From Emcibacter sp. (GTDB lineage Bacteria; Pseudomonadota; Alphaproteobacteria; Sphingomonadales; Emcibacteraceae): 64,000 nt of DNA. A program made the translations under genes and the position numbers. Below, in pieces: positions 10,177 through 19,895 of the stretch. Numbering within the stretch: the stretch's first letter is position 1; each line of letters opens with the position of its first letter. A model generated the notes under the pieces. That model was not told where the DNA came from and made no database searches. It saw nothing but the letters and a program-made list of their open reading frames with translations. The stretch covers positions 372,001-436,000 of the forward strand of contig JAIOYI010000001.1 of the NCBI GenBank assembly GCA_021741205.1, read 5' to 3'.

Positions 10177-10893
10177 CTATGGCCTGCGGGGGCATCTTGT
10201 AAAGCGCATATAACTGCTTATTCGCCCCTGTTCCAATGATTTCATTTCATAGCGGCTTGTCGGCCAATCGTCTGGTTTTTTTCGCCAATCATCCGGGTGT
10301 TCGCATTGCCAGATAAAATCAGAATTATCCAACATATGAGCCATAATCCAGCGACAATATTCCATATGATCGGTGGCAATACGAAGTTCTGCGCCATCCT
10401 TTAATATGCGAGACAAGGCGATAATATTGCCTTCACTCACGATCCGCCGTTTATGGTGTCGCGCCTTTGGCCAGGGATCTGGAAATAGGATAAAGGCTTT
10501 GCTTATGGATTGGTCTGGAAAGCTGTCCATCAAAAGACGCGCATCATCCGTATAAATTCTGATATTGGTCAGGTTTTGCTCATCCACAAAATCAACAAGC
10601 CTTGAAACACCATTAATAAAAGGCTCGCACCCAAACAATCCAACATTAGGATTGGATTTAGCCTGTTCCGCCAGATGTTCCCCCTTGCCAAATCCTATCT
10701 CCAACCAATAGTCCTTCAAGGGCGGTGAAAAATAACTTTCTGGTGCAATAAGATGGCTATCGTCTGGAGGTGGCAAGGTAATGCCGATTTGTGGCAGCCA
10801 TTTATCCAGTCTGTCCTGACGTATAATGGGAAGGGCGGGACCCTGCCTGCGCCCATAGACCCGACTGCTTTTGATATGTTCAAGATTACGCAT
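10177..10893 (-). CDS. trmB: tRNA (guanine-N7-)-methyltransferase
   Basis: 238 residues. TrmB methylates N7 of G46 in the tRNA variable loop with S-adenosylmethionine. The SAM-binding start LEIGFGKGEHL, the segment CEPFINGVSRLV, and the substrate motif LFPDPWPKARHHKRRIV are diagnostic. The N-terminal YGRRQGPALP stretch is typical of alphaproteobacterial members. It lies 64 bases downstream of metK, which makes its methyl donor; the pair may be co-transcribed. Confidence 0.96.
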   Translation of the reverse strand: MRNLEHIKSSRVYGRRQGPALPIIRQDRLDKWLPQIGITLPPPDDSHLIAPESYFSPPLKDYWLEIGFGKGEHLAEQAKSNPNVGLFGCEPFINGVSRLVDFVDEQNLTNIRIYTDDARLLMDSFPDQSISKAFILFPDPWPKARHHKRRIVSEGNIIALSRILKDGAELRIATDHMEYCRWIMAHMLDNSDFIWQCEHPDDWRKKPDDWPTSRYEMKSLEQGRISSYMRFTRCPRRP

Positions 10894-10957
10894 GCGAATG
10901 ATATAGGGCTAAAAACGCCCCCTGTCCATAGTCCAATTAATCCACAGACCTTAAATC

Positions 10958-12121
10958 TTAGAAAGCGGACTTTAAGCGATCAACCAAATCAAGCTTTTCC
11001 CAAGAAAATCCCCCATCAGCATCAGGCGTACGTCCAAAATGGCCATAGGCTGCGGTGCGTTCATATATAGGGCGGTTCAATTGTAAATGCTCACGAATAC
11101 CCCGTGGGCTTAAATCCATAATTTCAGATAAAACTTGTTCCAATTTGGCTGGATCAATATTGCCTGTTTCGTGCAAATCCACATATAAAGACAGAGGATG
11201 AGATACGCCAATGGCATAGGATAATTGAATGGTACAACGATCAGAAAGACCCGCTGCAACCACATTTTTTGCCAAATATCGTGAGGCATAGGCGGCTGAA
11301 CGATCCACTTTCGTCGGATCCTTACCAGAAAAGGCTCCCCCCCCATGAGGAGCCGCCCCGCCATAGGTGTCCACAATGATCTTACGTCCCGTGAGGCCCG
11401 CGTCACCATCAGGGCCGCCGATCACGAAATTTCCCGTTGGATTAATATAAAGCCCCGCATCAGGACACATCCAACCAGCTGGAATGCTTTTATTGATATG
11501 CTCCAGAACAATTTCTTTAACCCGGCTTTGCTTAACGTCTTTGCCATGTTGTGTGGATACAACTATAGAGGTTGCCCCCACAGGAACACCATTCTCGTAT
11601 TTCAACGTCACCTGACTTTTTGAATCTGGGCCAAGTTCCACAAGTCCGCCGTGACGGGCTTTGGCCAAAGATTTTAAGATTAAATGAGAATAATATAGGG
11701 GTGCTGGCATGAAGGCTTCTGTCTCATTGGTGGCATAACCAAACATAATGCCCTGATCGCCCGCACCTTCGTCCTTATTGTCGCCGCTATCAACGCCCAT
11801 GGCAATATCCGCAGATTGGCCGTGCACATGAACCTCAACCGACATATCTTTCCAATGAAATCCGTCCTGTTCGTAACCAATTTTCCGCACCACCCGACGA
11901 GCGGCCGCCTCCATAGCGGCGGCATCAACAGATTTTGGCCCTCTCACTTCTCCAGCCAGAACAACACGGTTTGTTGTGGTCAATGTTTCAACAGCAACAC
12001 GAGATTCAGGATCTGCTGCCAGAAAAAGATCCACAATGGAATCAGATATACAATCAGAAACTTTATCAGGATGACCTTCTGATACGGATTCACTGGTGAA
12101 TAAATAACTGTTTCTGGACAT
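10958..12121 (-). CDS. metK: S-adenosylmethionine synthase
   Basis: About 387 residues from the ATG at 12121, which has GGAG eight bases upstream; an in-frame start six codons earlier has none. The enzyme makes SAM from methionine and ATP. Conserved motifs: [14 protein letters not shown] at the N terminus, [12 protein letters not shown] (methionine/ATP binding), the P-loop-like [19 protein letters not shown], and [17 protein letters not shown]. Length and ends are normal. It heads the metK-trmB pair. The leader holds AT-rich hairpins but no recognisable SAM riboswitch. Confidence 0.98.
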   Translation of the reverse strand: MSRNSYLFTSESVSEGHPDKVSDCISDSIVDLFLAADPESRVAVETLTTTNRVVLAGEVRGPKSVDAAAMEAAARRVVRKIGYEQDGFHWKDMSVEVHVHGQSADIAMGVDSGDNKDEGAGDQGIMFGYATNETEAFMPAPLYYSHLILKSLAKARHGGLVELGPDSKSQVTLKYENGVPVGATSIVVSTQHGKDVKQSRVKEIVLEHINKSIPAGWMCPDAGLYINPTGNFVIGGPDGDAGLTGRKIIVDTYGGAAPHGGGAFSGKDPTKVDRSAAYASRYLAKNVVAAGLSDRCTIQLSYAIGVSHPLSLYVDLHETGNIDPAKLEQVLSEIMDLSPRGIREHLQLNRPIYERTAAYGHFGRTPDADGGFSWEKLDLVDRLKSAF

Positions 12122-12180
12122 GGTGATTTTCTCCAACAATAGATTTCAAACATTTATAGTCAAATATATAACATATCATT

Positions 12181-12229
12181 TATATAAAGAAAGCTTTATA
12201 TATCATTAACAATATTTATTTTTATTGTT
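12181..12229 (-). repeat. Two AT-rich inverted repeats in the metK leader
   Basis: TATATAAAG/CTTTATATA (9-bp arms, 12181-12189 and 12194-12202, 4-base loop) and AACAATA/TATTGTT (7-bp arms, 12208-12214 and 12223-12229) lie one after the other, 60-110 bases upstream of metK. They could be hairpins in the leader or protein-binding sites; their role is unknown. Confidence 0.5.
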
Positions 12230-12235
12230 CATCAT

Positions 12236-12267
12236 AAAAAAAAGCCCAAATCAAACGATTCAGGCTT
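12236..12267 (-). terminator. Rho-independent terminator of the sugar transferase gene
   Basis: On the minus strand an 11-pair stem (AAGCCTGAATC / GATTTGGGCTT with two wobble pairs, loop GTTT) runs straight into eight T residues. It begins about 40 bases after the stop of the sugar transferase gene, so it should end that transcript before metK. Confidence 0.9.
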
Positions 12268-12308
12268 CTCGTAAAAAAAATATAAAAATAATAACAGATA
12301 TTAAAATA

Positions 12309-12944
12309 TTACATTTTTTCTTCTGGTTCTTCCGTATTAGCCCATTCTGGCATTGTAACATGATTTTTTGCAGAAACGCCTGTTCTGCTTAATACAATGG
12401 GGATAGTACGAAATAAAATTTTAAGATCGGTTTTAAAGCTGCAGTTGTCCACATACCAGACATCAAGGATGAATTTCTGGTTCCATCCAATCGAATTACG
12501 CCCCATAACCTGCGCCCAACCACTTATTCCTGGGCGCACTTCATGCCGGCGCATTTGTTCGGATGTATAACGAGATCCATATTCCGCAATAAAGGGGCGG
12601 GGACCAATAAGGCTCATATCCCCGATTAGGACATTCCATAACTGGGGTAATTCATCAATGCTCCAATCCCGAAGCAATTTACCAAACTTTGTTAAACGAT
12701 ATTCATCGGACATTAAATTACCATCTTTGTCACGGCAATTTGTCATGCTGCGAAATTTCCAGATGGTAAAATTTTCCCCATTTAACCCTAATCTTTCCTG
12801 CGTAAAGAAAATTGGGCTGCCCAACTTAAGCCGAACCAATAGAGCCGTTATTATCAAGAATGGTGAAAGTAAAGTTATCAATAGAATGGAACTGATTATA
12901 TCTATAAATCTTTTCCAGATCATCCTATACATCATGCTGCGCAT
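12309..12944 (-). CDS. Undecaprenyl-phosphate sugar phosphotransferase (PglC/WcaJ-type)
   Basis: 211 residues, the size of the minimal monotopic phosphoglycosyl transferases. These enzymes move a sugar-1-phosphate from a nucleotide sugar to undecaprenyl phosphate, the first membrane step of O-antigen, capsule or exopolysaccharide synthesis. Visible: an N-terminal membrane helix (residues ~12-37, ISSILLITLLSPFLIITALL), PIFFTQERLGLNG, FTIWKFRSM, the catalytic-core stretch DELPQLWNVLIGDMSLIGPRP, and HEVRPGISGWAQVMGRN. It stands alone: no glycosyltransferases, flippase or polymerase genes adjoin it, so the product made is unknown. GAGG eight bases before ATG 12944 supports the start. Confidence 0.9.
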   Translation of the reverse strand: MRSMMYRMIWKRFIDIISSILLITLLSPFLIITALLVRLKLGSPIFFTQERLGLNGENFTIWKFRSMTNCRDKDGNLMSDEYRLTKFGKLLRDWSIDELPQLWNVLIGDMSLIGPRPFIAEYGSRYTSEQMRRHEVRPGISGWAQVMGRNSIGWNQKFILDVWYVDNCSFKTDLKILFRTIPIVLSRTGVSAKNHVTMPEWANTEEPEEKM

Positions 12945-13247
12945 GGAAATTTCCTCAATTATCGTTTTTATAAATACTAACCCGAGAAGATTAATACAAA
13001 GTGAACAAAATAATAAAATGTATCAAATGTGAACATTTTATTAAAAAACGACCCCCAAAAATACTACAACTGATATTATAAATTCTATAATATACAGCCA
13101 CAGGTCGCAAACCAACCGCTAATATGCCTTGCTCTATCATTAGGAATATGCGAATGCAAGAAGAAAAAACCTTTAAGGATAAAGCAATAACGATTTTTTG
13201 TTCGCGTCTGCACAATTAAAAATATAAAAATTTCAGAACTGTTGTAG
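12945..13247. other. Gene-free spacer between the sugar transferase and lysK
   Basis: About 300 AT-rich bases. The short open frame at 12991-13215 (minus) has no ribosome site or recognisable domain and is not called. The only clear structure is an inverted repeat at 13011-13043, listed separately. A promoter for the sugar transferase gene should lie here but was not pinned down. Confidence 0.5.
13011..13043. repeat. 10-bp AT-rich inverted repeat
   Basis: Perfect arms TAATAAAATG (13011-13020) and CATTTTATTA (13034-13043) separated by 13 bases. It lies upstream of the sugar transferase and downstream of lysK. It could be a weak terminator or an operator; nothing in the sequence decides. Confidence 0.5.
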
Positions 13248-14849
13248 TTAAATTATCGCAGGCTTATTTTTTTGTAAAATAGAGTTAATAAGGCCGATGG
13301 TTTTCTGACGTCCATAAAGAGCAATAAACGATCCCATACGGGGTCCTTGCTTTTGCCCTAACAGAATTTCATATAAGGCACCAAACCAATCTCGCAAATT
13401 TTCATAATGATGATCATTACCAACCGCAAAAACCACATTCTGATATTCTGAAGCAGGGCTTTTATCCGCTAATTTTTCCAATTCATTAACAAGCTGCTCA
13501 AGTGCCTTGGCTTCATTCTCCGTAGGGGTGCGGTAATTTTTATGCGGTTTGACAAAATTTTCATAATAAACGATGGCATAATCCACCAATTGATCGAGCA
13601 GGGGAAGTTTGTCAGGACTTGCCCCCTCGGCGTAATTGCTGATATAGCCCCATAAGGTTGCTTTATCTTCGGCATTGCTGGCACTAACCAAATTGAGCAG
13701 GAGAGCAAAACTCACGGGAACATCCTGTTCTGGTGGTCTGCCGCTATGGATATGCCACACGGGATTTTCCAGCTTTTGCGCCTCATCTTGCTCACTATAT
13801 TTGGTCAGATGGCTAATATATTCATCCACGGTTTTAGGTATAATATCAAAATAGAGTTTTTTTGCCTTACGGGGAGATTGAAACATATAAAGTGACAGGC
13901 TTTCCTGTGTGCCGTATTTTAGCCAATCCTCCATGGTGAGGCCATTGCCCTTAGATTTTGAAATTTTTTCATTATTCTCGTCCAAAAACAACTCATAGCT
14001 AAATCCTTCGGGTGGCACAGCCCCCAAAATACGGGTGATGGCACTGGATAATTTGACCGATTCCATCAAATCCTTGCCCGACATCTCATAATCAACCCCA
14101 AGACCAACCCACCGCATTGCCCAATCTGCTTTCCACTGCATCTTGCAAAGGCCACCTGTTACGGGAACTTCCACAAGTTTGTTTGTTTCTTCATCACGGT
14201 AAGTTATGGTGCCAGCCTTAATATCTCTGTCGATAATTGGCACCTGAAGCACGATTCCAGTACGGGGACATATGGGCAGAAAGGGGCTATAGGTTGCTTG
14301 ACGCTCGGCGCCTAATGTGGGCAACATAACCGCCATAATCTTATCAAATTTTTCGAGCATCTTCAGCAGAGTTTTGTCCATCTCCCCACTGAGATAGGTT
14401 TCTGTTGCGCTTTTGAATTCATAATCAAAGCCAAAACTATCGAGAAAATCCCGCAAACGGGCATTATTATGATGGGCGAAACTTTCATGGGTGCCGAAAG
14501 GATCTGGAATTTTTGTGAGCGGAAGCCCAAGATGTTGTCTTAACATATCCTGATTTGGTAAATTTGATGGTACTTTACGCAGACCGTCCATATCATCGGA
14601 ATAGGCAATTAATTTTGTCGGCAGATCGCTGATCGTCTCAAAGGCATGCCGCACCATTGTGGTTCTTGCCACCTCACCAAAAGTTCCCATGTGAGGCAGT
14701 CCGCTTGGCCCGTATCCCGTCTCGAATAAAACATAGCCCTTTTCATTGCCACTTGTTTCCAGTCGCTTCAAAAGATTTCGAGCCTCCTGAAATGGCCATG
14801 CCTTACTGTTCAAGCCCAACTGGATCAATTCTGGTGATGACGACATCAT
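13248..14849 (-). CDS. lysK: Lysyl-tRNA synthetase, class I
   Basis: About 533 residues. This is the class I (Rossmann-fold) lysyl-tRNA synthetase, unrelated to the class II enzyme of most bacteria but common in alphaproteobacteria and archaea. The HIGH-type motif appears as GPSGLPHMGTF and the KMSKS-type motif as EKISKSKGNG. The middle holds LGAERQATYSPFLPICP and the C-terminal third is the helical anticodon-binding part. Two adjacent ATGs (14849, 14846) and an upstream GTG are possible starts; the ATG pair follows an AAAG-like ribosome site. Divergent from the helicase gene. Confidence 0.95.
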   Translation of the reverse strand: MMSSSPELIQLGLNSKAWPFQEARNLLKRLETSGNEKGYVLFETGYGPSGLPHMGTFGEVARTTMVRHAFETISDLPTKLIAYSDDMDGLRKVPSNLPNQDMLRQHLGLPLTKIPDPFGTHESFAHHNNARLRDFLDSFGFDYEFKSATETYLSGEMDKTLLKMLEKFDKIMAVMLPTLGAERQATYSPFLPICPRTGIVLQVPIIDRDIKAGTITYRDEETNKLVEVPVTGGLCKMQWKADWAMRWVGLGVDYEMSGKDLMESVKLSSAITRILGAVPPEGFSYELFLDENNEKISKSKGNGLTMEDWLKYGTQESLSLYMFQSPRKAKKLYFDIIPKTVDEYISHLTKYSEQDEAQKLENPVWHIHSGRPPEQDVPVSFALLLNLVSASNAEDKATLWGYISNYAEGASPDKLPLLDQLVDYAIVYYENFVKPHKNYRTPTENEAKALEQLVNELEKLADKSPASEYQNVVFAVGNDHHYENLRDWFGALYEILLGQKQGPRMGSFIALYGRQKTIGLINSILQKNKPAII

Positions 14850-15003
14850 ATTCACTTTCTTTAAAGAATAACTATAATTTAAGTCTTGATAAAACCCTTT
14901 AACAACTACGTCAACACTTGGCTTTCGTCAAAGGGGTGAATATAGTGATTTTTTTAATTAAGATACATCACATTATATATTAATATACAGGCACCCCCGC
15001 CCT

Positions 15004-17754
15004 ATGGCTGAAAAATTATTGAACTTCCCTGATCCTTTCGAGGCATTGTCACGCCTGCCTGCGCTCATCATTGGGCAAAATCACGCTATTATTCTCTCCC
15101 CAGACGGAGAGGTGATGGACTATGCCCTCAAAGACTTAAAAAAAATTGTTAAAGATAAAGCTTTCCTCATTTGCAACCAGACAATTCTTGCCCGCAAGTT
15201 GGGTAAAATGACCTTTAGAGCCTTTGATATTCTAGAACTCTTTGCCTTTGTGCGGCCCACGGAATTTTGTCTACCTCTGCCGTTTGGACTGGCAAAGGTC
15301 TTGGGCCTTAGTCTTAATAAAAACAACAGCTTAGAAGATGATGCCCTCATTATTCTGCACTCAGCACAAAAATTATTCCATGAACTTAAGGCGGAAAACT
15401 ATCCTTACGGTGAAGGTATAGAGGCCAATGCCCGCACTATGGCGGAGGCGGGTTGGCCTTGGGGACCTTTAATTTTAGGGGCTTGTCATCAGGACACCAA
15501 AAATCAGGATTACTTTGTTTGGAATCATCTTTCTGAGTGGGAAGAAACGCCCCCAAGACCTGATGCGGGCATAAGTCCCGTAGACGAAAGTTCAAGCCTT
15601 TCCCGACTTTCTGAGTTGCTTGGATCAGATGCAGAGGAACGTCAAAATCAAAAAGATTATACTATTCTGACCACCAAGGCCTTTATCCCCTTAAACACAT
15701 ATGATGAAACCAGACTTATTTTGGCTGAGGCTGGAACGGGCATTGGTAAAACACTTGGCTATATTGCAACCGCAAGCCTCTGGGCTGAACAAAATAAGGG
15801 AACCGTCTGGCTTTCCACCTATACCAAAAATCTTCAACGACAACTGGATCAGGAACTAGACAGATTATATCCCGATCCCCTCATAAAAAAACAAAAAGTG
15901 GTTATTCGTAAAGGTCGAGAAAACTATCTTTGCCTTCTTAATCTTCAGGAACGCTCCCATGGAGCGGCACAGTCTCAGGGCAAAATATTTCTAGGACTTG
16001 TTTCCCGCTGGGCAAGATACAGTCGGGACGGTGATATGGTCGGCGGCGATTTTCCCTCATGGCTTGGGGAGTATTTTACCCATAACCGCCTGTCTCAATT
16101 AACCGATCGGCGGGGAGAGTGTGTTTTTTCAGCCTGCGCCCATTATAAACGCTGCTTTGTTGAAAAGGCCATCCGCAAGGCCAAAACCGCCGATCTGGTC
16201 ATTGCCAATCATGCCCTTGTTATGGTGCAGAGCGCAACACGGGCGGGAGAAGCCGATCTGCCTAGCCATTATGTTTTTGATGAGGGTCATCATATTTTTG
16301 ATGCGGCGGACAGCGCCTTTTCGGCTCACCTTACGGGACAGGAGGGATTAGAACTTCGCCGTTGGATAAGAGGTGCGGAAGAATCCAGTCGCCGAGGAAA
16401 GGGTTTAAAAGGTCGGGTTGAAGATATGATAAGCGATGATGATGATGCTCGCCATATATTAGAACAAACCATAACCGCGGCCCGTATTTTACCGGCGGAC
16501 GGCTGGCATTACCGCATCAGTGAAGATAGCGCCATTGGCCCTATGGAAAAATTCTTAGAACTTGTTCGAAAACAGGTCTTTGCCCGCAACAAAGCAACAC
16601 ATCACTTTCACAGCATGGAAACCCCAGCCGAATATTTTATTGAGGGTTTGCAGGACGCCGCTAAAAATTTACATCATGGTCTTGATGATTTGGGAAAATT
16701 TCTCAAAAAATTGGCCGTTATCTTGTTAAAAAAACTCGACGATGAGACCGCAGAATTAGACAGCAACATGCGCTCTAGACTGGAATCTGTCGCCCGAAGC
16801 CTTAATCGGCGAGCGGATGTCATAACAGACGGCTGGATGCCCATGCTCATCCCGCCCGCAGGACAAAAGAGCGCGTCTTTTGTTGATTGGTTCGAGGTGG
16901 ATCGCAGTAGTGGCCGAGAGATAGATGCGGGCATGTATCGCCATTGGATTGATCCGAGCCTGCCCTTTATTGAAACGGTTGTAAAGCCTGCGAGCGGCGT
17001 TATCATCACCTCGGCCACGCTTCGGGATCAGCTCACCAATGATATCAATCAGGATGTGGAGTGGCATAGTGCGGAAATTCGCACAGGGGCTGTTCATATG
17101 ATCAATCCACCCCGCCGCCAAAGCCTGAAATCACCCTTTAATTATCAGGATCAAAGCCGAATATTCATCATCAATGATATGAACAAACATGATTTAGACC
17201 AGCTCGCAGCGGCTTACCGTGAATTGATGATCGCCTCAGGCGGCGGTGCGCTTGGCATATTTACCGCCATTAATCGTCTGCGAGAGGTCCACAAACGGCT
17301 GATAAGTCCGTTGGAGGAGCATAATATTCCGCTTTATGCCCAACATATTGATCCCATCAATGTATCGGCTCTAATTGATATTTTTAGGGAATTGGATAAT
17401 AGCTGCCTTCTCGGCACAGATGCGGTTCGGGACGGGGTTGACGTGCCAGGAACCGCTCTTAGGCTTTGTATCTTTGATAAAGTTCCGTGGCCAAGACCCA
17501 CCCTATTACACAAAGCCCGACGGGAAAAATTTGGCAAGCAAACCTATGATGATCTCATCACACGGCTGCGCCTTAAGCAGGCTTATGGTCGATTAATCAG
17601 ACGGCGCAGCGATAAAGGGGTTTTTATCATGTTAGACGGAGCCACCCCAACCCGCCTTCTCACGGCCTTTCCCGATGACGTCATTATTGAACGTATCGGG
17701 CTTTCTGAAGCTATCCAAAAAACGAAAGAATTTTTAAAGGATTACAGACTTTAA
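15004..17754 (+). CDS. DinG/Rad3-type ATP-dependent DNA helicase (XPD superfamily)
   Basis: 916 residues. The ATPase core starts near residue 235 with Walker A GTGIGKT (Lys249). Four cysteines at 310, 373, 378 and 384 match the spacing of the Fe-S cluster of DinG/XPD helicases, and the DEAH-like box is DEGH (426-429). The C-terminal helicase domain contains GTDAVRDGVDVPG and QAYGRLIRRRSDKG. Such enzymes unwind damaged or structured DNA, or R-loops, 5'-3'. The first ~220 residues precede the motor and are not clearly recognised; a degenerate exonuclease-like domain is possible. No Shine-Dalgarno precedes the ATG and a -10-like AT tract lies close by, so the message may have a very short leader. 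Confidence 0.9.
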   Translation: MAEKLLNFPDPFEALSRLPALIIGQNHAIILSPDGEVMDYALKDLKKIVKDKAFLICNQTILARKLGKMTFRAFDILELFAFVRPTEFCLPLPFGLAKVLGLSLNKNNSLEDDALIILHSAQKLFHELKAENYPYGEGIEANARTMAEAGWPWGPLILGACHQDTKNQDYFVWNHLSEWEETPPRPDAGISPVDESSSLSRLSELLGSDAEERQNQKDYTILTTKAFIPLNTYDETRLILAEAGTGIGKTLGYIATASLWAEQNKGTVWLSTYTKNLQRQLDQELDRLYPDPLIKKQKVVIRKGRENYLCLLNLQERSHGAAQSQGKIFLGLVSRWARYSRDGDMVGGDFPSWLGEYFTHNRLSQLTDRRGECVFSACAHYKRCFVEKAIRKAKTADLVIANHALVMVQSATRAGEADLPSHYVFDEGHHIFDAADSAFSAHLTGQEGLELRRWIRGAEESSRRGKGLKGRVEDMISDDDDARHILEQTITAARILPADGWHYRISEDSAIGPMEKFLELVRKQVFARNKATHHFHSMETPAEYFIEGLQDAAKNLHHGLDDLGKFLKKLAVILLKKLDDETAELDSNMRSRLESVARSLNRRADVITDGWMPMLIPPAGQKSASFVDWFEVDRSSGREIDAGMYRHWIDPSLPFIETVVKPASGVIITSATLRDQLTNDINQDVEWHSAEIRTGAVHMINPPRRQSLKSPFNYQDQSRIFIINDMNKHDLDQLAAAYRELMIASGGGALGIFTAINRLREVHKRLISPLEEHNIPLYAQHIDPINVSALIDIFRELDNSCLLGTDAVRDGVDVPGTALRLCIFDKVPWPRPTLLHKARREKFGKQTYDDLITRLRLKQAYGRLIRRRSDKGVFIMLDGATPTRLLTAFPDDVIIERIGLSEAIQKTKEFLKDYRL

Positions 17755-17758
17755 AACA

Positions 17759-19024
17759 TTAAGGAATATTTTCTTTCTTCCCCGTCTCGGACATAAAATA
17801 GGGTTTCCATAAGACAATGCCAACGGGTACCGCAATATTAAGCACAAGAGCCGTTGCCATAAGCGTATAAAAAACGTCTGTTGTGATAATATGATGTTGT
17901 ACATAAGCAATATCCATCACCACAAAGGCAAGTTCCGCCCGACCAAGCATACCAATTCCGATCATAATACTTTCCTGCCACACAAAGCCGCCAGTATATT
18001 TTGCCGCCATAGCAGCAGAGATCACCTGTGAAATGAGTAAGCCCAAGGATAAAATAATAACTTGCGGTATTATGGCCATAAAAATATCAGCATCAAAAAT
18101 AATCTTTGCGCCAAGTTCTACAAAAAATATGGGGCCGATCCATGTGAAGGCCACATTATCGACAATTCTTTTGGTTTCCTTGTAATGATTAACATCAGGT
18201 GTTTCAATGAACTGAAAATATTCTTCTCTTAATATAAGCCCCGCCATATAAGCTCCAACCGCTGGATGAAATCCAAATTCCTGCGCCAAAAGTCCAGCTG
18301 AAACCGCCACGAGCAAAACCGTTAAAATAACATTCTCTTCCTTGCCGAAGGACATTAGACTTTTAGCCCCGTGTTTACCAATAAAGGGGATTTTTGCAAT
18401 AAGATTATCGGATTTATCTGGCAAAATCCACATACCAATGATGGTGATAATGATGAAGAAAATAACAGCTTTTCCCGCTATTTCCGCAATGCCCCAAACG
18501 CTTAAAACTGCGTCTCCCGTTGCAATGGGTATCAATATAGCCACAAGTATTAGTGATCCAATATCATCCAAGATAGCCGATGTCATAATCCCCTTAGCCG
18601 CAGGCGTTTTATGTAAATTCATACTTTTTAAAGACACCATTGTTAAGGATACGGCCGTTGCCGTCATAGCAAGACCGCACATGATTGATATATTTATATC
18701 CCCCCAAAAATAATCAGCTATCAAATAGGCCGCACAAAAGGGTGCCAATGCCCCAAATAAGGCGATGCCCCAGCTTCTTTTCATACTGACAATAAAATCT
18801 CTGGTATTTTCTTCAAACCCCAAGGCAAACATAATAAGAATAATGCCAAGTTCGGCAAAGCCGCGGATAAAGGGGTCTCCTGTTTGCGGTAAAATACCCG
18901 TATTAACAAGAACGGCACCCATAAATAAAAAAAACAAAACCGGTGTCATTTTGGTTTTGGTCGCCATAACGGAGGCTATAAATACCGAGACCCAGATTAT
19001 GGCCAACTGTACTAATGATTCCAT
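17759..19024 (-). CDS. Cation:proton antiporter (CPA2-like)
   Basis: About 421 residues, very hydrophobic, with roughly 12 membrane segments. It fits the monovalent cation:proton antiporter-2 / KefB-NhaP-type fold: GFAELGIILIMFALGFEENT, GLAMTATAVSLTMVSL, DDIGSLILVAIL and GFHPAVGAYMAGLILREEYF are typical. These proteins exchange Na+ or K+ for protons in the inner membrane; the ion here cannot be told. No C-terminal TrkA-N domain is present. ATG at 19024 has AAGGAG six bases upstream and is preferred to the TTG one codon earlier. It converges on the helicase gene with a 4-base gap. Confidence 0.88.
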   Translation of the reverse strand: MESLVQLAIIWVSVFIASVMATKTKMTPVLFFLFMGAVLVNTGILPQTGDPFIRGFAELGIILIMFALGFEENTRDFIVSMKRSWGIALFGALAPFCAAYLIADYFWGDINISIMCGLAMTATAVSLTMVSLKSMNLHKTPAAKGIMTSAILDDIGSLILVAILIPIATGDAVLSVWGIAEIAGKAVIFFIIITIIGMWILPDKSDNLIAKIPFIGKHGAKSLMSFGKEENVILTVLLVAVSAGLLAQEFGFHPAVGAYMAGLILREEYFQFIETPDVNHYKETKRIVDNVAFTWIGPIFFVELGAKIIFDADIFMAIIPQVIILSLGLLISQVISAAMAAKYTGGFVWQESIMIGIGMLGRAELAFVVMDIAYVQHHIITTDVFYTLMATALVLNIAVPVGIVLWKPYFMSETGKKENIP

Positions 19025-19062
19025 CAAATTCTCCTTATGTGCTTAATTTTATTCTTACCCTA

Positions 19063-19884
19063 TCACACAAAAATAGTGCCTGTCAGAAAAGTTACGCCAT
19101 GACCCGCCATCGTGACCCGTCCCTTATCGGATAAATAATGGCATTCTAATTCCCCGCCTCTTGGAGATATTTGTCGTGCCAATAAAGTTGTCTTTTTTAG
19201 TCTTTCCGCCCAATAAGGAATAAGCGTACAATGTGAGGAGCCTGTCACGGGATCTTCTGGAATACCTTTTGCCGGTACAAAAAAACGGGAAACAAAGTCT
19301 GTGCCCGATTGCTCGGAAGGCGCCGTCGCAATGATGCCCACATTATTTATCTTAGCCAACTTTTCCATATCGGGAGCAAGAGCAGCGACATCAGCCTCAG
19401 TGGCAAAGACCGCCATATGATCCCGAGCCAGAAGAAGTTGTACGGGGCGGGCGCCCAAGGCCTCAACCAATGCATCAAAGATGTTAATTTCCTTGCCCGA
19501 ACGGGACGGGAAATCAAGCTGTAATTTACCGTCCAACTGTTTCGTTACCGTTAAAACACCAGCCTTTTGAGTGCCAAACCTTATTATTTCACCATACCAA
19601 TCCAGTTCATGAAACAAAACATGTGCCGCCGCCAAGGTTGCATGACCACAAAGATCAACCTCGGACTTTGGCGTAAACCAACGCAAATGAAAATCCACCT
19701 CATCATGATCCGCACGGGTAAAAAAGGCCGTTTCCGACAAATTATTTTCGGCGGCAATTTTTTGCATAATTACGGGTGATATCCAATCTGCCAAGGGCAC
19801 AACCGCCGCCGGATTGCCGTAAAAGACTTTCGATGTAAAGGCATCGACCTGAAACATGCTGTATGTTGTAGCGCTTTTTTTCAT
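19063..19884 (-). CDS. PhzF-family isomerase
   Basis: 273 residues, two diaminopimelate-epimerase-like halves. Family marks: FQVDAFTSKVFYGNPAAVV near the N terminus, NLSETAFF containing the likely catalytic Glu, CGHATLAAAHVLF, and DPVTGSSHCTLIPYW in the second half. PhzF itself isomerises an aminodeoxychorismate derivative in phenazine synthesis, but most family members (YddE-type) have no known substrate, and no phenazine genes are nearby. It is upstream of the antiporter in the same direction. The ORF itself is secure. Confidence 0.9.
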   Translation of the reverse strand: MKKSATTYSMFQVDAFTSKVFYGNPAAVVPLADWISPVIMQKIAAENNLSETAFFTRADHDEVDFHLRWFTPKSEVDLCGHATLAAAHVLFHELDWYGEIIRFGTQKAGVLTVTKQLDGKLQLDFPSRSGKEINIFDALVEALGARPVQLLLARDHMAVFATEADVAALAPDMEKLAKINNVGIIATAPSEQSGTDFVSRFFVPAKGIPEDPVTGSSHCTLIPYWAERLKKTTLLARQISPRGGELECHYLSDKGRVTMAGHGVTFLTGTIFV

Positions 19885-19895
19885 TATATTTAACC

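Noticed and set aside
12122..12300. SAM riboswitch upstream of metK
   Set aside because: Looked for SAM-I, SAM-II and SAM/SAH cores; only AT-rich hairpins and a neighbouring gene's terminator are present.
12991..13215. 74-residue minus-strand open frame in the lysK/sugar transferase spacer
   Set aside because: No ribosome site, no domain, and it spans the inverted repeat at 13011-13043; likely chance in AT-rich DNA.
17755..17758. Terminator between the converging helicase and antiporter genes
   Set aside because: Only four bases separate the stops and no stem with a T run spans them.
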